Below the pieces are notes generated by a model that saw nothing but the letters and a program-made list of their open reading frames with translations, searched no databases and was not told where the DNA came from. The translations under genes were made by a program, and so were the position numbers. From Spisula solida (lineage: Eukaryota > Mollusca > Bivalvia > Venerida > Mactridae), in the NCBI GenBank assembly GCA_947247005.1, contig OX365946.1:54152734-54216733 (forward strand): DNA of 64,000 nt. Direction: 5' to 3'. Positions 34,740-45,239 of this stretch are shown piece after piece. Every line of letters begins with the position of its first letter. Within the stretch, counting starts at the first letter, position 1.

Positions 34740-35160
34740 TTATCTTTCAAACGGTATGCAAACTTTGGGTAATTCTTGCTAAGGGTGTAACGTTGTCCGA
34801 TTTAGAGATAAATTGGTTTGAAACCCAGAGCCGAGATGTAACCTCATACACACGTATTGGTGCTACATAATGGGCACATTAAAGAACCAATGGATCTATT
34901 AGGAATGAGCTAGGGCAGCGCGCCTACATTTAATTTCATGTTGTATCACACGAACTTTCTGTCTCTTCCCTCGAAGCTGAAGGTCATTGGCCAATTAAAC
35001 AGGGATAAACCGAATGACCACGCACTACAACTGTCTAAGTTGAAAGCAAAAGAAATATTACTCAGGGGAATTAAGCATTAATAATTGCCGCAGATGGGGA
35101 TTGAACCCGGGACTTCTCAATCACAATAGCATGGGTCCTACCTTTAGGCCACCGCTTCCC
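34740..35160 (-). repeat. tRNA-derived SINE, minus strand
   Basis: The head at 35160-35087 (minus) contains an A-box-like GTGGCCTAAAGG and a perfect B box within GGGTTCAATCCCC. The body continues to lower coordinates with TTCTTTAATGTGCCCATT, a word seen in many invertebrate SINE bodies. The 3' end is not clearly defined. The head is too diverged from a cloverleaf to be called a functional tRNA. Confidence 0.65.
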
Positions 35161-35183
35161 AAGCATAACAAACAACTGATAAG

Positions 35184-36164
35184 CACAGGTAACTGTATCA
35201 TTAATAAAAAGTACATAAAAACAAATTAAAAACATTTTTTTTTGTTAAATTTAGAATTCTTATACAAGGTGTATTTCCATGAATTGACCAGGTATCAAAA
35301 ACAAGAATTGGCTTTCGATATCTTAAGAAAGTAATTATATTCGTAAACAACATGACTATAACTACTTTCATGCGAAATCCCATCGAAATTGGTCAAGTAG
35401 TTAAACAGTTATACCATAAATACTTATCACGGTGACCAACCGGTCACTGGGGTGGACTCAATAAAAACAAAAACACGGAAATATTGAGGAAATCACCAAC
35501 ATATGTCGAATTTACCGTTATGTAGAAACATAATAATGCGGTAAAATTAAAGAACGAAAAAGTTGGAACAGATTTACCTGGTTGACACATGTTCACTTCA
35601 GTGAATGTATACGTGTAAGCCGAAAAACGAATCGTTTGCATATTTAAATGTCAAAATGACTCCATGTTTCTCCGAACGTTCCGAATGATGCGCGTGATTT
35701 CCTTTTTGTAACAACGATTTTCATTGGTTGATTTCATTGGGGTTTCCCAGGACTTGGTAACCAGCGTACAAACGATGTATACTACCCCAATGAAAACGAC
35801 CGTTATAAAATACGTTCTAAATACCCGTCAGACACACTAAAAACCACTACAGTCGTTCCTACAGCGTTTTACGCCCTCGAAAAATAAAATCAAAGTTTAA
35901 ACAATGAATTATATCGTACGAAGGTAAATTTAAGCATGTTTTCGAATGCTTTCGATTCACAAAGATGTTTTTGATCACCCACAGCTTTAAATAGATGAAT
36001 AATGCCGTAAATGCTTTAAATTATTAAAAAAAAAAAATACACCCAGTGACTGTACGATCACTTCTCCGGGAAATATACCTTGTATAAGAATTCTAAATTG
36101 AACAAAAATTTCTTTTTTTAAATTTTTTTTTAGGTACTGTTTATTAATGATACAGTTACCTGTG
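35184..36164. repeat. Inverted repeat pair with ~96-bp arms
   Basis: 35184-35278 (CACAGGTAACTGTATCATTA, then TTTAGAATTCTTATACAAGG) is reverse-complemented at 36069-36164, 790 bp apart. A third partial copy of the outer end (GGTAACTGTATCATTGATAA) lies near 4055. This could be one element of about 980 bp or two solo copies in opposite orientation. Confidence 0.65.
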
Positions 36165-36324
36165 TTTGTATTCAGAATATTCCTAGACTTCATGGGGCAT
36201 GTGCCTTAGATATAGTGTTTGCTCCCTTGATCTCATTGAGTAATTCTATACATATATATATATAAACCCATACTGTGTGTATGACACATAAAATTTAATT
36301 AAGAAATAACAAATATGTACATTT

Positions 36325-36434
36325 GTACCTGTGTTTTATCTAGAATAAAGCACAGTCACGAGTTCGAAACCGAATATTTAAATCACGAGTGCGTAGCAAG
36401 TGACTGTGCTTTATTCTAGATAAAACACAGGTAC
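36325..36434. mobile_element. MITE with perfect 35-bp inverted arms
   Basis: 36325-36359 (GTACCTGTGTTTTATCTAGA + ATAAAGCACAGTCAC) is exactly reverse-complemented at 36400-36434, with a 40-bp loop containing CACGAGTGCGTAGCAAGTG. The outer sequence AATATGTAC also recurs on both sides. A single-arm relative (GAATATGTACCTGTGTTTTATC) lies at 3662-3683. Confidence 0.75.
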
Positions 36435-36439
36435 ATATT

Positions 36440-39046
36440 CATTATTCCGATTTGGCATTGGCAAATCACGGACATCTCGGTTTCCTGTATGTTTATATAG
36501 GTGAATCCACTGGTTGTGTTAGAATTAGTAATTAGTACTAATTACATGAATGAGATCATGGGCGAAAGTACTGGGTGTTCTCAAATCCAGACCACCCTCT
36601 GTATACATGTTCAACCTGATGTCTCTTTTTATCAGGAATAACGCAGTTTCTCAACAATTCATGAGTTAAGTACTGCAGCTGCTGATTAACTTTACCAGTT
36701 TTCCTTTAGTAGTAACATGCCTTTCTACAAGAACTGGCAACTTCTCCAAATGTTGAAGAAAATCGGTTAATCGAATACTAATTGATTACAAGGTTAAATA
36801 GGTTTCAATTTTGCAAAACGCTAATCGTTCTAAAACAATACACATCCTACAACGTCTGACAGCAGCATCATGAACATGCCTGAATGTGTTTATTGACAAA
36901 GCAGTAGGTAACATAGCTGAATGTTAAGGGGTAACCTGTGATGCTTGAATCCGTATGTGATTATATTAAACATATAAATCTATTATTAATTGATATTTTA
37001 TACATCGGATGATAAAATAAACAAATGAGTCAAGCTGCTACAATTACATTGGTATGATTGAAAGGAAAGGAGACACCATTTTCATTATGAGGCCAATTAA
37101 CCAGTTATATTTGATATTATACAAAACTACCGGTTTCAGAATTTTGAAATTGTCCCAGTCCTAAATATTATGCTTCAATCTGAACAACTAATTACCGGTA
37201 CTGAAAGTTGACAAATAATTTCAAACTTCGGTATCAAAAGTCTATATATTTCGATAAGGTTTTAATATACATGTAGCAAATGGACATGAGAAATAATAAA
37301 TATAATAAACAAACAATGTATAAGTGACAAAGCCTGGTAATAAAATCTCCAATAATATAATCACTAGTTTCTCTAAATATTCAAGGACAAATGTACTTCT
37401 CAAATAAAACTTAGTCGCCCATTTTCAAGGACTAAAAAATTAGCAAACAAGGTGCATCAATGTGTGATGTGTTGATTTTGATCCACCCTCTGTCATTTTT
37501 GTCTGTTTTGCCCAATTTCTGTTAGAAGTAAACTGATTTTAGGTCAATATTCCAAATTTCAGTATGTTTCAAGGACTATTTCCAATTCAAGGTCTTTTCA
37601 AGTCTTATGGAAGCCCTGTTACAAATGTACAATTGACGAGGTGGCTTCCCTCAGGAAAATTCTTTAAAATTATGCAGTTTTCCCCTAAATCCCATTAACG
37701 TCACGGTTTCTCTTCCCCTTTTGCTAAAATCTTGACTTATTTTCCCCCAAATTAAAGAAAATGCCCTTTCCCCTACTCTTGAAAAGTTACCTTAGCCTGC
37801 GTTGATAGAATAGCTACATTAACACTAAAATTGTTGTCTTAAATTTATAGTAGTTTATAAAACCAGTGTTTCGACAGTTGAACAAACCGATTCAATATCA
37901 TAGGTGGAAACAGGTAAAAAATGAGGGAAAATTCAAGGGAAAAAACTGAAAGATATAGAGTCAAAAAAATAAGGGTTTCCCAAAATATATGTTACAGTTT
38001 CGTAGCTTAATAACTTTTTAACATATGCATTACATAAAATCCGTTAATTCCATTTGAAAGTTATTGTTTGTCTGTATCTGTAAATCGCTATATCAGATTG
38101 TCAATATGCCTTGGGTTGAATTAATGACACTCTATGAACCATCCAAATGTGCCAAAATTTGTTGAACTTTTAACATCTGATAATAAAACTATCCAGAAAA
38201 ACCTATCTATGTTCTTACAGAAAAGTTTCGAAATAAGACGCAAGACAATCATGTATGCTTTTAATTAGTACTGTAGTATATTTCACTTTAATAACTCTCT
38301 CTCACTTTGTATATATGTATATGTGTTCATTGAATAACTACAATTACAGTAGGAGTGTATATGTACCATACATTTAAACCGATTATGTTGTATGATAAAG
38401 TTAAAACTTACAAATTGATTCTAATGTGTATTATTATATCAATATATTTGATACAATTATGCCTGAATATGCTAATAATGTCACCATTAACCATTGTAAA
38501 ATATGTGAAATTGTATATATTTGTAGAATGATAGGCATATTTGCCTTTTTCTTGAATAAACTATACTTTATATGTACAGTTATTATGTCCTTCATTTCAT
38601 TCTCAATACCATATCCAAAACCCTTGATATAAGTACATTGTAGTAACTGAGTAATTTGAATTGAAAATACATATCACTGGGTTATCTCAGCTTAGCTGTC
38701 TTATTGTTACAGAATCCTGAAGTGCCGTGTGAAATGTCTGTCGCCCTAAAATGCACTGTGATACAATGAATGGCATATTTATATATACTTTAGATAGTTT
38801 GCATTATTAAGTCCCCAAAATGAAATGGCAGAGGCGTATAGTGTTACCACTTACCATCCTTCTGCCATCCTTCAGTTTCCATACATAACCTCTGCCATAG
38901 TTCCACATATTGCATTCGAATTTAGTATATAGAAGCATCATTGGAAAACACAGGACAACTTCAAATTTGGTTCCGGTCAAACAATTTTTGGCAGATTTAT
39001 ACAATGTGTTGTTTCTGCTCATTATCTCTGTCATCATGACCTTTGG
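36440..39046. other. 2.6-kb AT-rich intergenic DNA, no supported gene
   Basis: No domain-bearing frame was found. A minus open frame at 38807-39037 contains a GTAAGT site but has no matching acceptor or known domain. Confidence 0.45.
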
Positions 39047-39050
39047 TTTT

Positions 39051-40717
39051 TAGCTCACCTGTCACAAAGTGACAAGGTGAGCTTTTGTGATCGCTCTTCG
39101 TCCGTCGTCCGTCGTCCGTCCGTCCGTCCGTCCACAATTGCTTGTGAACACACTAGAGGTCACAAATTTAGCCTAATCTTTATGAAACTTGGTCACAATG
39201 ATCATCTCAACAAAATCTAGGCCAAGTTCGATATTGGGTCATTTGGGGTCAAAAACTAGGTCACTAGGTCAAATCATAGAAAAACCTTGTGAACACATTA
39301 GAGGTCACAATTTTGACTTAATCTTTATGAAACTTGATCACAATGATCATCTCTATAAAATCTAGGTCAAGTTCGATATTGGGTCATCTGGGGTCAAAAA
39401 CTAGGTCACTAGGTCAAATCATAGAAAAACCTTATGAACACATTAGAGGTCACAATTTTGACTTAATCTTTATGAAACTTGATCACAATGATCATCTCTA
39501 TAAAATCTAGGTTAAGTTCGATATTGGGTCATCCGGGGTCATAAACTAGGTCACAAGGTCAAATCAAAGATAAACCTTGTGTAGTCACTAGAGGTCACAA
39601 TTTTGGTCTAATATTTATGAAACTTGGTCACAATGATCATCTCAACAGAATCTAGGTCAAGTTCGATATTGGGTCATCAGGGGTCATAAACTAGGTCACA
39701 AGGTCAAATCATAGAAAAACCTTGTGTAGTCACTAGAGGTCACAATTTTGACCTAGTCTTTATGAAACTTGGTCACAATGATCATCTCAACAAAATCTAG
39801 GTCAAGTTCGATATTGGGTCATCTGGGGTCAAAAACTAGGTCACAAGATCAAATCATAGATAAACCTTGTGTAGTCACTAGAGGTCACAATTTTGGTCTA
39901 ATCTTTATGAGACTTGGTCACAATGATCATCGCAATAAAATCTAGGTCAAGTTCGATAATGGGTCATCTGGGGTCAAAAACTAGGTCACAAGGTCAAATA
40001 ATAGAAAAACCTTGTGTAGTCACTAGAGGTCACAGTTTTAGCATAATCTTTACGAAACTTGGTCACAATGATCTACACAACCAAATCTAGGTCAAGTTTG
40101 ATATTGGGTCATCCGGGGTCAAAAACTAGGTCACAAGATCAAATCATAGAAAAACCTTGTGTAGTCACTAGAGGTCCCAGTTTTGGCCTGATCTTTACGA
40201 AACTCGGTCACAATGATCATAACAACAAAATCGAGGTCGAGTTCGATAATGGGTCATCTGGGGTCAAAAACTAGGTCACAAGGTCAAATCATAGAAATAC
40301 CTTGCGTAGTCACTAGAGGTCACAATTTTTGTCTAATCTTTATGAAACTCGGTCACAATGATCATCTCAAAAAAATCTAGATCAAGTTCGATATTGGGTC
40401 ATCTGGGGTCAAAAACTAGGTCACAAGGTCAAATAATAGAAAAACCTTGTGTAGTCACTAGAGGTCACAGTTTTGGCCTGATCTTTACGAAACTTGGTCA
40501 CAATGATCATCTCAACAAAATCTAGGTCAAGTACGATATTGGTTTATCTGGGGTCAAAAACTAGGTCATTAGGTCAAATCATATAAAAACCTTTTGTAGT
40601 CACTCGAGGTCACAATATTTGCCTAATCTGTATAAAACTTGGTCACAATGATCATCTTAACAAAATCTAGGTTAAATTCGAAAGGTGAGCGACCTAGGGC
40701 CCTTTGGGCCCTCTTGT
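39051..40717 (+). mobile_element. Full-length pearl-type element
   Basis: The structure runs: 5' hairpin TAGCTCACCTGTCAC-AAA-GTGACAAGGTGAGCTT, then a (CCGT)n microsatellite (39100-39132), then about 10.5 core units with an exact 145-bp period (TCTAGGTCAAGTTCG at 39216, 39361, 39506, 39651, 39796 and onward), then a 3' end GTGAGCGACCTAGGGCCCTT + TGGGCCCTCTTGT with an AGGGCCC-TTTG-GGGCCCT hairpin. It has no coding capacity. The layout matches bivalve pearl elements and, more broadly, Helentron-associated non-autonomous elements that insert into T-rich sites. Confidence 0.88.
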
Positions 40718-41165
40718 CTTATATTTAGTTGATAGTATTAGGAGCAGTTGAAAACAATATTTATAAAGTTTAACTAGAGCCGGGTGATGCTTGTCACTAA
40801 ATAACTCCAAAATATGCAAAACTGAGTTATGGTTCTTTGGCACTGCACTTTAACATCATGAGATTTTTTCATCTATGTTGTTTCTTATTTGTATCTTCAA
40901 TTCTGTATGAGTTGAGGCATGGACATGAATTAAGTATGAAAAATTATAAACGGGAACAACTATTTATGTTTGTGATGCATTGGCACTGATGAAGGACAAT
41001 CTAAGTCAGACTTCCTCTGGCAATGCAGTTCATTTATGGCATAATAAATATACCAGTAATATATAAAAACCAAAGTGGATTGAATGTGTTTAACGTTTTA
41101 TTGATATCATAATAAGGTTATCTAAGCAAACTATGACATAAAGTTGGACAAAGCAAAGTCCACGT
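40718..41165. other. Intergenic DNA, no gene seen
   Basis: AT-rich spacer between the pearl element and the coding candidate. Confidence 0.4.
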
Positions 41166-41183
41166 TTGTGCTATAAAAACAAC

Positions 41184-41375
41184 ATGGTAAAATTTAACTT
41201 GTCTACAGGTGATATGGCAGTCGGCTTCCGTGGTAACCTGCAACAATATCTAAAGACCGGTGTAGCCAAAAAATCGTCAGCCATAAATATCGCCGGACAT
41301 CCGGTTCCGGTAGATGAATTTTATGCCGCGGTCCGTGAAATTCGTTATCATGAAATATCTCAGACTATAATATAA
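41184..41375 (+). CDS. Unrecognised coding candidate, exon-like block A
   Basis: The ATG at 41184 follows a TATAAAA (41173-41179) closely and opens a frame including DMAVGFRGNLQQYLKTGVA and NIAGHPVPVDEFYAAVREIR. The codons are much richer in G and C than the flanks, as expected for real coding DNA. Alternatively the block begins at the good acceptor TTGTCTACAG (ending 41210). The frame reaches TAA at 41373-41375, unless a weak donor (C-GTGAAA or C-GTTATC near 41337-41346) is used. No family is recognised. Confidence 0.4.
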   Translation: MVKFNLSTGDMAVGFRGNLQQYLKTGVAKKSSAINIAGHPVPVDEFYAAVREIRYHEISQTII

Positions 41376-41520
41376 CAGCGTACGGGTAAATTGAAGCGCG
41401 AGGGCAAATTTAAAAAATGTTCAAAATGTTGAGAATAAACATGTAAATGTTGTTTTATATGTCAACCGATAAATAGATCTAGTTATTAATGGTACTGTAT
41501 GATTTGTTTCGGAATTACAG

Positions 41521-41645
41521 TAACTTTTCAATTATACTCGGAAGAGTTAGATAGATTAGGCTGGCCAAAATACGACGAAGCTACGCCAGGGAATTTAACA
41601 GCTTCTATTGCAACTGCTGAACTGATCTTAAAACGGACAGAGATT
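41521..41645 (+). CDS. Unrecognised coding candidate, exon-like block B
   Basis: Between acceptor GGAATTACAG and donor GTAAAT, the frame reads YSEELDRLGWPKYDEATPGN followed by LTASIATAELILKR, with coding-like composition. It needs a phase-1 donor upstream, which the two weak donors in block A would supply. The two blocks may be neighbouring exons of one gene split by a short intron, or a pseudogene. No function is proposed. Confidence 0.38.
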
Positions 41646-41733
41646 GTAAATAATGTCAACACACAATTATCAAATTCGTGTATAATCTAAAAAATAACAC
41701 ATAAAATTTGCGATGTTAACCAATTTTTGCTCT

Positions 41734-41756
41734 CCCCCCCCCCCCCCCCCCCCCCC
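41734..41756. repeat. Poly-C tract of 23 bases
   Basis: An uninterrupted C run; its length may be affected by assembly or sequencing error. Confidence 0.7.
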
Positions 41757-42004
41757 TAATATTCAGATACATGTGTGTGAAATGGATGTCATTCAATCAT
41801 TGAAGGTTTGACATCAACATTCTACTACTTAACATGATATCTTTAGTCCAAAATAAGGCATTTAAATGCCCTCAAAATACATGCGTGGGTCTAACCATTT
41901 TCTGGGGGGAGGGGTCCTGTATTATATTTGGTATTACATAGAGGATCTTGCATGAGTGCTCATTACATACGAGTTTTATTAAACGAGTTGACAAAATGAT
42001 ATGA

Positions 42005-42690
42005 CATAGGCGTGAGATCCCGATTTAAGTTTTGGATTGATATTTGCGAGTCCTGAGATCACGATGTTTGTTTTGGATTGATATTTGCTAGTTATGAGAT
42101 CACGATTTAAGTATTGAATTGACATTTGCCAAGTGTGAGATCACGATTGAAGTTTTAATTGATATTTGCTAGTCGTGCGATCACGATGTTTGTTTTGGAT
42201 TGATATTTGCTAGTCATGAGATCACGATTTAAGTATTGAATTGACATTTGCTAGTTGTGAGATCAAGATTTAAGTTTTGAATGAACATTTGCTAGTCGTG
42301 AAATAAGGATTTCAGTTTTTAATTGATGTTTGCTAGTCTTGAGATCACGATTTAAGTTTTGGATTTACGTTTGCTAGTCGTTAGATCACGATTTAAGTTT
42401 TGCATTGACATAAGCTAGTCTTGTGACCACGATTTAAGTTCTGGATTGATATTTGCTAGTAGTGAGATCACGATTTAAGTTTTGGATTGATATTTGCTAG
42501 TCGTGAGATCAATATTTAAGTCTGGATTGACATTTGCTAGTCATGATATCATGATTTAAGTTTTGGACTTACATTTGCTCGTCGTGAAATAAGGATTTAA
42601 GTTTTTGATTGACGTTTGGTAGTGATGAGATCAGGATTTAAGTTTTGGATTGAAATTTGCTAGTTGTGAGATCAGAATAATTGTTTGAGA
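42005..42690 (+). repeat. 41-bp tandem repeat, about 16 diverged copies
   Basis: The unit is GAGATCACGATTTAAGTTTT + GGATTGATATTTGCTAGTCG + T, with frequent substitutions and no long open frame. Confidence 0.82.
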
Positions 42691-43316
42691 TCAATATTCC
42701 ACTTGCAGCAAATGATCAGTAAATAATGGGTTGTCTTATACCAGGCCTGGTATTGGCACTTAAATATGCATTACATTTTGTTATGTTGTGATAAGGTCAA
42801 AGGTCCCTTTCAGAACTGACTCCTTATTCTTGTAAAGATTCAGAATATTTTCTCAGGGAAAATGTATGACTATAGCTATTCTATCTAGAGGGTTGTCCTA
42901 ATCAAACTAAACCAGTGTAAATTATATAAGATAACCACAATTATCCAAAGTTTGAAGTGATGTCCAGAACCCAGATCTACCCAGACTCTGTATCCGCAAA
43001 TGGACCAGACTCTAAGCCCAAGTAAACTCATTTTAATACTTGAATATACAATACTAGTATATAGCAATATTTCAGGGGTTAGGGGTCTTGAACCCTCTGG
43101 ATTGGAACTTGAACAAATCCAACCTGTGATGCAATTTAAACGTTGATCACAGACCTGGCTCTGTGTTCCTGTATTCAATTCTGGGTACACTGGCACCTTA
43201 ATTATTACAACTCAGTTCTGCCTATATGACTGTTTGGCCAGCAGTGTGCATACTTTTTAAGTTACACTCAGATGATATGTTTCTGAATCAGATAAATATT
43301 AAATGTCTCTTCCTGT

Positions 43317-43425
43317 TGGCACGACAATCCAGCACATCATTCAGCATAACATTCAAAAACAAACGTTAAAAATCGAATGCTGTGCTGGCACGACAATCCA
43401 GCATTCGATTTGAACGTTTTTATAT
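43317..43425. repeat. Direct and inverted short repeats
   Basis: GGCACGACAATCCAGCA occurs twice directly (about 43319 and 43386). AACGTTAAAAATCGAATGCTG is reverse-complemented shortly after as CAGCATTCGATTTGAACGTT. Confidence 0.55.
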
Positions 43426-43430
43426 GAACT

Positions 43431-43770
43431 TGAGAGTTACCACAATCTTGTCTTCTCCGAGAGTAATCACAATCTTGCCTTCTCCAAGAGTAATCACAGT
43501 ATTGGCCTCCATAAGAGTACTACAGTCTAGTCTTCTCTAAGTGTTACTACTCTATTGTCTATTCTGAGAGTCGCACCTTATATATACCATCGAAAGAAAT
43601 CTGAGAGGATTATGCAATATCCACAGTCCTATTGCTCATTATTAATGTAGAAATGCAGCGTGTTATCAGACGCTAACGTTTTGAGAGTCTTGTCATCCCT
43701 AAGGGTAACTAAAGCCTTCTCTTCTCTGATAGTTACCACAGTTTATCTTTTCTGATAGTTGCACCTAGTA
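43431..43770 (+). repeat. Degenerate ~33-bp repeat
   Basis: GAGAGTTACCACAATCTTGT + CTTCTCC recurs with drift at 43431-43570 and again at 43680-43770. Confidence 0.6.
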
Positions 43771-44928
43771 CTTCCCAACGAAGGACACCCCTCCGTATGG
43801 TAGAACATTTCACAACTAATTTTATATTTGAAATGGAAGGTTATCTTTTTAGGAGTTGGAAAAAGATGGTTGCCTCTCAAAACACTAAAACACACATAAG
43901 TCGGCTTTCATAATGACCTACTGTCTGTGTCAGTGACATTGATATCAGATTTACAACCATCCGACCAAAAAGTACCACTTGGCCACAAAATATTAAAACT
44001 ATATTAGTCAAATCTGTCTCCATTAATCTCATTATTTATTTAAAGGCTTTCTTATACGCAGAGCTAGCACTTTGGCAATGTTCTCTAGTGTGCCTTTCGT
44101 GTTCTGATGTTTCTGTTGAATGTTGAATTACCTGACCGAGTCGTTATTAAATTTAAATTTAAAGTATTAGAAATTAGAATATCTAGAGATACATACAAAT
44201 ATTACAGCCGGTAAACCAAACGAAAACCTTAATTGATCATTCTTATACATAAAACTATGCTTTCAAACATCTGCTTCTATAACAAATGTTACTTGCTGAC
44301 GTTATACATGTATTACTAAGATCGAGTAAGCACGAAGAAATTTGCAAAATATTATTCATAATGTTCATTAAACATACACCTGTCGCCTTAGCTAGGGATT
44401 GTTTTTTGTAGACAAAGAAAATTACCGAGCAATTTCTATTCAACATGTTACAAATAAAATCAGCGATGAAACTTGTGAACACAACTATCAGTAATATAGA
44501 TCTGGAACCAGATGTGAAGGTTTGAAATTCAAACATGTATACTTATGTATGTTATAACGACGTGAAATAAGAATGTTTTGCTAATATTTCGATCGTACCG
44601 AAATAGTAATCCCCTGATCTTTACCTAGCTAAGCTATCCATTTCCTTATTTGTGCTTTTCACTGCCGGACACAACCATTTCTAATGGTATTGAATATCTA
44701 TAACCCTGCCTGGTACAACAATTGCTTGCCTTCCTCTGGTGTGGATACAGGACTTTGGTGTTGGTTTGTTAATGTCCCACTCCACTTCAATCATAAGGAT
44801 TAAAAAGTCCAACACCGACGCCGATCAAGTGATGAAAATAACATGTTTTAAAAAAATAGATTAGCAATAAAACGCATTTTGGACGCCATCTCGTTTTATG
44901 GCCTGAACAAAACATCTAGGTTTTGTTT

Positions 44929-45137
44929 CATCAAAGCACTTACGGAAATATTAAACTTACGTTCAAATTTTTAATCATTCTTTAAATCCTAAACATTGGG
45001 AAGAGACAGGATAAGTTCCTTGTCAATAATAAATTTTGAACAACCTTTTACCAAAATTTGTAGCTGTTAAATAGCTATAGTAAAGAATTCGAAATTAAAT
45101 TGACGGTGAATGAAAACTTTCCGTGATTGCTTTGATA
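44929..45137. mobile_element. Small palindromic MITE (copy 2)
   Basis: The ends TCAAAGCACTTACGGAAA and TTTCCGTGATTGCTTTGA are inverted, with TA on the right and CA (mutated) on the left. Internal ACTTACGTTCAAATTT and AAATTGACGGTGAATG match copy 1 at 4189-4388. No coding sequence. Confidence 0.7.
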
Positions 45138-45239
45138 ACATAGTACCCTACTGTTAACGTCAACAATAATCTCCATACTTCCTTACATTTGTCAGTACTG
45201 TGAGAAGACTGTATAAAACAAATCCACTCAAAAACACAC

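Noticed and set aside
35087..35160. Functional tRNA gene on the minus strand
   Set aside because: A and B boxes are present, but the stems do not pair as a clean cloverleaf and SINE-like body sequence follows, so it is called a SINE head.
38807..39037. Minus-strand exon with a GTAAGT site near 38849
   Set aside because: No acceptor or partner exon was found, no domain is recognised, and the sequence abuts a pearl insertion.
39051..40717. Array of regular repeats that superficially resembles CRISPR spacing
   Set aside because: The whole 145-bp unit is conserved rather than alternating with unique spacers, and the ends are those of a pearl element in a eukaryotic context.
42885..43196. 103-codon minus-strand frame with several Cys
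   Set aside because: No recognisable domain, no splice-supported neighbours, and base composition like the surrounding non-coding DNA.
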